Shown: positions 56,450 through 64,000 of the stretch, piece by piece
Position numbering within the stretch: position 1 is the first letter of the stretch
Layout of the letters: each line of letters starts with the position of its first letter
Source: Isoetes taiwanensis
Lineage: Eukaryota > Streptophyta > Lycopodiopsida > Isoetales > Isoetaceae
Reading direction: 5' to 3'
DNA: 64,000 nt
Assembly: GCA_021234155.1 (NCBI GenBank)
Contig: JAJEKV010000018.1
Coordinates: 19,577,252 to 19,641,251 of the forward strand
Notes under the pieces: generated by a model
Seen by the model: the letters and a program-made list of their open reading frames with translations, nothing else
Database searches by the model: none
Told to the model about the DNA's origin: nothing
Program-made: the position numbers and the translations under genes

Positions 56450-58140
56450 AACACGTTAAAAAAGTGCAGCGTTTGTTCATAAGAAATCAAGAAAGGTTTG
56501 TTTTCCTGGGACCATTACTGGTCCACCTTCTTTTTAAAATTAAGAACTCCCTCATCTTAATCGATTTCAGTTTCAATTGTGGGATATAAGCACCTCATGA
56601 ACCACTCTATTCATTAAAAATAATCAATGCTCATTATCTTGGTTTAGAGTAAACTTTCTAGTGTCCATTCCAAGTTATCTGTTAGATTACGCGTTCCATG
56701 GATTTCATAAACCTATGCATTGAATGGTGAACTCAAAACTTGTATTTTCAAACTTGTCAAGTTATGGAAGTAATGCAAAAGAATGAAGAACAAATATAAA
56801 AAGCTATAACTATGAAAAATAAAGGTAGACTGCTACGTCTGTTTCCTACTGTTGGTTCACATGGCTTAGGATCATTCAAAAAGCCAGAACATCATCATCT
56901 TGATTGGTTTTAAACTCGCATTAAGAATATATAGATTCCATATATAGTATTCTATTTGAAAAAATTAGTTGGTTGCTAGAATTGCCTTATTTAATGGTAA
57001 TGTTGAAGCACAAGCAAATTGAACCTATATGAATCTCCACGCAAATTGAACCTATATGAATCTTCACTCATTCTTCCAAAAATTATGTTAGAGAAGGTAG
57101 AAAATCACCATATCATTGTATAAGTGACAAATGAACAATAAATAGAATTTGTAATGATACGTAAAGAGATATACTTCTATATCCAAGTTATTTTTAACAT
57201 CAAATTGGAGATCTATGTTGCCAATGAAGCTTAAGTCCATAAAAATTATAGTCTATCATAAAAGACAAGCTAAAGTTACTATTATTATACCTAAAATAGG
57301 AACTTCTAAGTAGCAAACACGTGCCCTAAGTTTGTGATAGTAAAAAATAAGAAGATTTCATCGTATGTTTTGCACTAAGACAATACAAACTATATTTTGA
57401 ACTTGTATCACATGTTTTGTCAATCATGAGTTGAAAAAGAATGTTATCTTGCTTTAAAATATGGCAAGCCTAAGTACAAACTAGAAATGGTCCAGTTCTA
57501 TTTTAAATCAAATCTTCTACATAATGTGTTACTTTTAACATAAAATTCATGTCTATGTTGTCAAGCAAGGGTCATATTCATTAAAAAAATATTGCCTATC
57601 ATAAAAGATGAGTTTTTTGTACTATTACCCTAACTAAGCTCCAATTTTGTGTACTGACAACCACTTCTAAATATAAAGAATACATAGTTATTCACCATAT
57701 TTAAGTTGATAAAATTCTTTATTATGTAGATATAAGTGGAATGTATGGAATGCATCATTTTTTGCCCATAGAAAGCTTATATATGAGTTTAGTTACACCA
57801 TTTTAGTTCTATTTTTGTCCTGAATTATGTGTCAAATATTCTTTCATGAAAATTGAGATCAGTGCGACTTATGGAGACTTCAAAAAATTATTGGATTATA
57901 GCTCTTAGAGTTGACAACTTATGGCCACAAGTCTTACGTCAAAACTTGTTATAGTAAAGGAGAAACAATTCACAACCTCAAGCAGCTTTTTTGAGCTAAA
58001 TATGGTTTGACGACTTAATATAATGTCATCTAATAGTAATGAAACATGAAAACATGCAAATCAACATGTTTTATAATAAAACATCAATCACTTTCAATTT
58101 TAGAAATGTTTGGACCCCTTTATGCTAGAAAGTTTAGAAA
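56450..58140. other. No gene recognised
   Basis: Very AT-rich sequence with no long ORF, no repeats of note and no splice-bounded coding stretch. Confidence 0.55.
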
Positions 58141-60778
58141 ATGCAGTTCTGGCCTGGCGTAAAAACTGCTGAATTCTATAAGGTTTGGGAATCACCACAA
58201 CATATCAGTAAATCCATTGGTCATGAAATTCTCCATAACCATAAAGAATCAAGTGAAGATTCCAAAAGTGGTGGTATATCTTATGAAATAGAAATTTCTC
58301 TTGTTAGATATCTGGGTTTAAGTGGCAGAGGGTATGCTGGACCAATTCTGGTGGATGAACCCTGGATAGTTCCAGTAACAACTCTAGTGTTAAGCCATAT
58401 GAGATTGGGATTTTTGTTCTCCATTGCCACTCTGTTCTTGTGCTTCCATATTGCCCAGCAGCCCAATGACCTTGTAGTACATAGAATTCTATTATCAGTA
58501 TTCAGGAATTCTATAAGGCCTTGTTCTCCCATTAATGCTTTGTTGATCTGAGAAGTCCAGTTCCAAAAATCTGAAACAAATTGACACTGAAATACATGGT
58601 TAGATGTTTCTGTCTCTCCACACCCCATTGGACCTTTGAGACATTTGGATCCATCTTATGCCTTCTCGAATTTGCTGTCAGCCCCTGATGTAGTATAAGC
58701 CACCTGAATGCCTTTATTTTGTTTGCAGTGTAGTTTTTCCAACCCTTCTTGCATATTGTTGCCAGCTTCTCTTCTTCACAATTCCATAACAAAGTAGCCT
58801 TTGAGGGTTTGTGGTTAATTAGTGCCCTGTAGATTTCTTTAACCGAGTAAATTTCACTGCTCTTTAGCTGCCATTGATTAGTGGTACTGGCCAGTTCATC
58901 CACATGCCTGATTTTCTCCATAACTACCTTGTAGATCTTTCTGTCCAGCTGTGACCCCTTCGTTAACTCAGCTACTGTTTCCTAAATTTTCCATCCTTTT
59001 GTCTCATCCCAAAGGTCACGTATCTGTCTTATTCCAGCCTGATTCCATTGCATATACTTCTGAGGGTGTCTGAGAGCTAAACAATCATTCTCACTGTTTA
59101 AAAACCCTGGATGCCAGAAAAAGTTTATATCTTTAGATTTAGTGTCCAGGATGGGAGGTTTATAGCATAGGGCAGCCAAGTTCCATGCCTGAAACATCCT
59201 TCTCAAAATGGGAGATGTATTCGGGCATGGGTTAAATTGGAAATATGCAGAGTCAGGTAATTGATGTCTAATACTATGGCTACCAACAGGGTAAGACTCA
59301 TTGACCCAGTACCTCACCAATTTTTGGGCTGGGGATGGTGATTTATTTTGAATAGCTCTCCATATCATCTTGGCAGCCAAAGCTTGTGCTTGTAAGAATA
59401 GATCCTTGCATCCCATCCCTCCTTCTTTCCTGGATTTGGTCAGGTCATCCCAAGCCACCTTATGTACACCTTGCCAGATAAATTTCCTAATGGCAGCTTC
59501 TATCTTCCCATATGATGCTTTATCTCCTATGATTGCAGAGGAGTACACATGAGTGCTCCCAATTACAGCATTGGCTATCTGAATTCTGCCAGCCAATGAT
59601 AAGGAAGAAGAGTATGACCCAAGTTTCTTTTTGATCCGAGTCACAATTGGATCCCATAGTCCTTTGAGAGAAGAATTTAATGCCAGAGGGATATCCAGTA
59701 TTACTGTACCAGCATCCTTGCCAAAAACCTTAATTCCTTACATCACTTTCTCTTCAGACTCCAATATAATGGCACATTTATTCCTGTTCAGACACACTCC
59801 AGATACCATACCAAATTTTTCCATTGCCAACAAAAAGTTTTGGAGACTTTCTCCTTCCTTCTTCAGGAAGACAAAAGTATCATCTGCATATTGCATTATT
59901 GACAAGGTACCTGCCCCTCCTGGTAGTTGCAGTGATTGAATATCTCCTGTATCCTGCATCTTTAATACCAGTTTTGTCAAAGCTTCTGCTACAATAAAAA
60001 AGAGGTAGGGAGCAAGAGGGCACCCTTGCCTAACTCCTCTCCTACATGGGAAGTTGTCAGTGGAGGATCCCTTTATAATTAAAGCTGAAGCTGCTGTTGT
60101 ATTGAAACCAAACACTTTTTGATAGACCTTTTCAGATAAGCCTAAATGTGCCATTGCTTTCTCCAAGAATTGCCAGCTGATTGTTCCTTCTGAAATCCAG
60201 CTTGAGCAGCAAACATTCTTGTTTAGACAGTTTATTCCAATGGAGACCCTCAGCAGCTCCAATGTAATTGTCTAATATATTCCTTTGAGGAAGAAAAGCT
60301 GACTGGCATGGATTGATTACATGAATAAGGCTGGACTTCAATCTGTTGGCCAAAATCTTAGCTAACACCTTGTAGGTAGTGTTAGTCAAAGAAATAAGTC
60401 TCCAATCTCCTATGTTTATGGGACCACTTACTTTAGGAATCAAAGTAATGTGGCCAGCATTGATAGCAGGATGAAGATATCTAGCTTGCCATGCACCCTG
60501 AATGAAAGTTATGAAATCATCCTTCATAATCTTCCAGAACTCCACATAGAACTCGGGTTGGAAGCCATCTGGACCTGGGCTCTTACCATGTGCCATTGAC
60601 TTTAAAGTTTCCAGTATCTCCTTCTCTCCAGGTGTTTTTAGCATATCCTTGACTATGATTTCTGGTTCCTTGGGCAGATCTTTAAAGAAGTCATCAATTA
60701 CTTTACTCTCCACCTCATAACTACTAAACAGAGCTTGGTATTCCTTATGAAAGTAATTCTGTATCTCAGATATTTACA
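58141..60778 (-). mobile_element. 5'-truncated LINE (L1-like), reverse transcriptase ORF
   Basis: Minus-strand ORF2 pieces from 60772 to 58281. They include NYFHKEYQALFSSYE, AHGKSPGPDGFQPEFY, GHITLIPKV, DWRLISLTNTTYKVLAKIL, NPCQSAFLPQRNI, CLLLKLDF, then after a frameshift RRGVRQGCPLAPYLF, MQYADDTFVF (YxDD active site) and GVCLNRNKCA. Further on come KKLGSYSSSLSLAGRIQIAN, FIWQG...WDDLTKSRKEGG and a zf-RVT-like end CGETETSNHVFQC. The usual N-terminal endonuclease is absent and the match stops sharply near 60778, typical 5' truncation. At least three frameshifts or stops, and loss of the KAFD part after KLDF, make it dead. The poly(A)-side end near 58141 is not clearly delimited. Confidence 0.9.
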
Positions 60779-60826
60779 CAATACTACCATAATTTGGAAG
60801 AACGCATATGGATTTGAGATGGGGTA

Positions 60827-60973
60827 GATAACGTCCTCTCCCGAGGAGTTATGGGCGGGAAAATGGCCGGTGGCCATGTATGGCCGCACGAAATTCGAAA
60901 AGTCTGGCGATGCTGGCCAGGTGGCCACGGCAGGCCATTTTCCCCGCCCATAACCCCTTGGGAGGACGCTATC
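60827..60973. mobile_element. Hairpin MITE upstream of the FRIGIDA-like gene (147 bp)
   Basis: About 50-bp imperfect inverted arms, from gata(a/g)cgtcctc through gttatgggcggg and aaaatggcc, enclose a short centre. Only a few mismatches or single-base gaps separate the arms. No convincing target duplication was found. It abuts the 5' end of the truncated LINE and lies 1.2 kb before the FRIGIDA-like ATG, so it could supply hairpin small RNAs or regulatory sites. Confidence 0.7.
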
Positions 60974-61050
60974 GGCTTTAACGCCCCGGGCCGAGTCCTT
61001 TTACACGTAGTTCTTTCTTGGCTTCAACATGGACACAAATCCCGCTGACA

Positions 61051-61108
61051 AATCATGGGGTTTGGCAGCCAGATCGGCAAATCATGGGGTTTGGCGGCCA
61101 GTCCGGCA
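61051..61108. repeat. Short tandem duplication (about 30 bp)
   Basis: aatcatggggtttggc(a/g)gcca occurs twice in direct succession, with two or three differences. Confidence 0.8.
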
Positions 61109-61234
61109 TATTCTAGTGATCCAAGCCGTTTGGGGTTTAACAATGCCAGATCCAAGCCTAAAGGAAAACCAAGTTCGCGGTGGCTTCAAAAAAACCAAAT
61201 CCGCGGCACTTCGGTATCGGCAAATCCAAGAAGC

Positions 61235-61480
61235 TTCGATTAGATGCGGCCCCAGCCTTCACGGCGCCTTCATCCGGTCTCGGTCTCTATCTGGCACAGA
61301 TCGACCATGCCTTCTAAATCCGGTGGCGAGAACCCAGCCCCAAATCAGGTGTAAGAAATGGATGCGGTCCTAGCTCTTCATGACGCTATTTACGAAGTCA
61401 AGCTTCAACTCTATCCGGCGTGATCGACCATGCCTTCTAAATCCGGCGACACAGAACCAAGCCCCAAATCCAGCGATCCA
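61235..61480. repeat. Tandem duplication of about 130 bp upstream of FRIGIDA-like gene
   Basis: Two diverged units each run through gatgcggtcc or gatgcggccc, tcacggcg or tcatgacg, gatcgaccatgccttctaaa, tccgg and agccccaaat. They may be promoter-proximal duplications or part of an old repeat. Confidence 0.7.
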
Positions 61481-61489
61481 TTCTGCTTG

Positions 61490-61545
61490 TTATGGCCATA
61501 ACATGCTTGTTATGGCCATAACAAATTGGTCCACAATTTGTTACT
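61490..61545. repeat. Duplicated perfect palindrome
   Basis: tgttatggccataaca, a perfect 16-bp palindrome, occurs twice 22 bases apart and is followed by a third palindromic word, aaattggtccacaattt (one-base centre). It could be a repeated protein-binding site or a hairpin remnant. Confidence 0.75.
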
Positions 61546-62201
61546 GGATATAGCACTTTAGAAAGAACGGTTGAGATTAAATCCTAGAGCAAAAGGATGA
61601 GGACCAGGACGTTAAGGACAAATTGGCAATGTCCTTATGTTATGTCAGCTTCCGACTCGATCCAAATAATAACCTACTAATGCATGGGCCTTGCAATCGT
61701 GACCGTTTAACACGCGGTTATTGGACGGCAGCAGAAATATGAGAAGGAAAGCCGTCCGCTTGTGATCCATCGTAGCCGTTAGATGGTGTGGAACTAAAGG
61801 GTCTGGATGCATCGTCCTGTTTGCTCTCCCTTTCTTTGCGCGCGACTCATGTGGAGTTTTGCCTCTGAGAGTACGTCGAATTGTGTGGAGTATAGCTGCA
61901 AAAAACAGGCAAGGAGTATCCGTTTCCCTCGCGATTCATCCTTCTCAATATTCTGATGTTTGATTGCTGAAGATTTGACCCGTTTGGGTGACCTTATCCA
62001 TCAGGGTTTGTCAAAAATTCCAACATAGTCTTCTTCGGGGAAGGTTTGTAGAGGTTCTTCTTATTTTTATCTTCCGATTTTGTCAAGTTTAGTGAGTTTC
62101 TTGGGTATTGGAGTTGATTTCATTTTGAAGTTCAATCGGATTCAGAAGTGCTCGTTTGGAAAGAAGTTGAGGTTTAGAAAAGCAGATTTAGGGTAGTCAA
62201 A

Positions 62202-64000
62202 ATGACAGCAAAAGGGGGTAAGAAAGGAGATCCTATAGCGGAAGCTCTTCAAGTTGTTCCCTCCAGAAAGGAGCGTTTGCAAAAAGCATTAGGTGCCCTA
62301 GAATCTCAATTGGCTATTTTGACAACTTGTACCACAGAATGGAAGGAGCTGGATGCACACTTTGTTGAGGTTGAGAAGGCTGTACAGAAGAGGTTTGATG
62401 AGTTGATCGAGAAAGAGAAGGCTTTGGAGCTGAAAACAAAAGAAATGCAGGAGACCCTTGACCGAAGGGATGAGGCAATCTCTGCAAGAGAGCAGGCATC
62501 ACTTGCCCGTGTGCAAGAACAAAAGGATGCAGCAATAGCATCTATTGTTGAAGAAAAGCGCAAATGGAATGAAGAGAAACAGCATATGGATAATGCATGT
62601 GACAAATCACCTGCTAGAAAATGTGCTGCAGATAGTTCGGAATTAGATTCAAAGGTTGATGTAAAAGGTAATGTCACAGATTCAAAAGGTGAAGTTAAAG
62701 GTTTGCCTAATGGATCTGTTTCACAAGTTCATGAAGACGAGGAGCAAAAGTTGGATCCATGCAAGCCTGATTCATCATGTGAAGAGTCACCAAAAGTACC
62801 ATCGCCGAGTGCAGCCTCCCCAAAACAATCTCCACCAAGGTTAGCTTCGCCCAAAGCTGAAGTTGACACTTTTGAGAATGACAGCATCACAGGAAAAGAA
62901 GATGGCAATGCTTCCCCGAATTCTGCTGTACCTGAGGTGAGGGTGCGGCCACAGTTGAAAGCATTATGTGAAAATATGGATGGTGAAGGATTGAGAAAGT
63001 ATGTAGTTGACCATAGGAAGGATGTAAATGCCTTACGAGCCGAGCTTCCAGTCGCACTTCAGTGTGCAATTGATCCTGCGAGTCTTGTACTTCAAGCTCT
63101 GGAAGGTTATTACCATCCAGAGCAGGGCATGGGCGATAAGAAGGAATCAGGAGCATCGGCAAACCGCCGTTGTTGTGTGCTTATTTTGGAATCAGCTGCT
63201 TTGGCTTTGGCTGATCCTGTTTTAGGTGTTGATCATCCGTGGTGCCCCCAATATCAAAGAGAGGGCTAAAGGGGTTGCTGACCGATGGAGATCCAAGATG
63301 GATATCCTGAAGGAAGCATCATCAGAGAATTCTCTAGATGCACAAGCCTTTTTGCAACTTTTGGCAACTTATAATATTGCATCAGAGTATGATGAAGAGG
63401 AGCTCTGCAAACTTGTAACAGCTGTTGCATGGCGCAGGCAATCACCTGCTCTTTGCAGGGCCCTTGGACTATCTGCAAAGATACCAGGTTGGTGTTCATC
63501 TTAACCCAGCCATTTGGCCTAGAGGGGTTGCTAGGCCCTCGAATTTACCACAGTTTCCGTATGAAATATTTGAATAATGCTCCCTGGCCTGGAATTTGAT
63601 ACCTGCTGAAATCAGCAGGTAGGAAACCTGAGCCATTGATCCAAACCCGAGCTATTGGTCATAATCATTTCATCCACCTTGAGCATAACGCAGTCTGAGA
63701 CTGGTTCTACCCTCTTCGTGTTTTTGTTTTTTAATGCAGCATTTACTCTTTTATTTAGCCATGATAATTAGTGGGTACTGACATCTTAACAATCATTATT
63801 GATAGATGTGGTGGATCAGCTTGCAAGAGATGGAAAACAGATTGAGGCACTTTCATTTGCCCATGCATTTGGAATTATGGATCGCATTCAGCCTGTGCCA
63901 TTGTTGAAGACCTATTTAAAGGAGGCTCGGAAAACAGCTCAGACCATCCTGAAAAATGGGAACAATTCTGCAGCTGCTCAGGTTCTCTCACTTGCCTGAG
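62202..64000 (+). CDS. FRIGIDA-like protein, partial (runs off right edge)
   Basis: FRIGIDA-family (FRL) proteins are plant nuclear scaffold-like factors related to FRIGIDA, which raises FLC expression in Arabidopsis flowering control. ATG 62202 opens MTAKGGKKGDP. Residues about 20-145 form an E/K/Q-rich coiled coil (LESQLAILTTCTTEWKELD), residues 150-240 are Ser/Pro/acidic, and the FRIGIDA domain starts near residue 245 (VRPQLKALCENMDGEGLRKY, LPVALQCAIDPASLVLQALE). Continuing homology (PNIKERAKGVADRW, DAQAFLQLLATYNIASEYDE, EELCKLV, RALGLSAKIP) is in the +1 phase, so one base is gained (or two lost) near 63235-63250, by a run of five Cs: a sequencing error or a real frameshift. Intron 63488-63805 (gttggt...gatag) has matching phase. 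Exon 3 reads DVVDQLARDGKQIEALSFAH, PVPLLKTYLKEARK. The Q before gttctc at about 63984 is probably the next donor, so the tga at 63997 is likely intronic. Confidence 0.88.

Noticed and set aside
62306-62677. 123-codon minus ORF opposite the FRIGIDA-like exon
   Set aside because: It is the antisense of a coiled-coil coding region and gives a Ser/Cys/Phe-rich frame with no homology.

Overview
This is nuclear DNA from a land plant with a large, repeat-rich genome. The evidence is a FRIGIDA-like gene at the right edge, degenerate plant-type Ty3/Gypsy, LINE, CACTA-like and hAT elements, plant promoter motifs (telo-box plus TATA), and exons separated by long repeat-filled introns. Species and clade cannot be read from the sequence. 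Nearly all coding sequence is broken; the FRIGIDA-like gene is the only candidate for a live host gene, and even it shows a frameshift.

Layout. 1-5340: degenerate DNA with no recognisable gene. 5341-16130: an old minus-strand Ty3/Gypsy element with paired LTRs, a PPT and decayed gag, RT, RNase H and integrase. 16131-26480: degenerate DNA with a pair of about 0.5-kb direct repeats. 26480-36751: a second minus-strand Ty3/Gypsy element, with one 1583-bp LTR, a tRNA-iMet PBS, gag, protease, RT, RNase H and integrase. It carries two extra ORFs between PBS and gag, each with its own telo-box/TATA promoter and flanked by about 200-bp-spaced hairpin repeats. The first extra ORF is the main find. It starts with the histone H3 tail (MARTKQTAR) and ends with an H3 histone fold, separated by a roughly 320-residue charged insert. 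It is interrupted only by three nonsense codons, each explained by one C-to-T change.

37121-42653: a 5.5-kb CACTA-like DNA transposon (15-bp TIRs, 3-bp TSD, subterminal repeats) holding a PR-1 (CAP) gene fragment, a second gene fragment and a nested hAT MITE with perfect 8-bp TSD. 43384-46135: an S9A oligopeptidase pseudogene whose N-terminal exon now faces the opposite way from its C-terminal exons. 46690-49300: decayed exons of a HAD-type 5'-nucleotidase gene, with one exon tandemly duplicated. 47453-52838: two 1.4-kb dispersed repeat copies with private minisatellites and a perfect 86-bp inverted repeat. 54638-54957: two candidate exons of an unrecognised gene. 55690-56442: a non-LTR fragment with a pentanucleotide tail. 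58140-60778: a 5'-truncated LINE. 60827-60973: a hairpin MITE. 62202-64000: the FRIGIDA-like gene, running off the window.

The genes do not form an operon or pathway. The functional story is in element 2, whose LTR, extra-ORF promoters, hairpin repeats and H3-like ORF look like one mobile unit.
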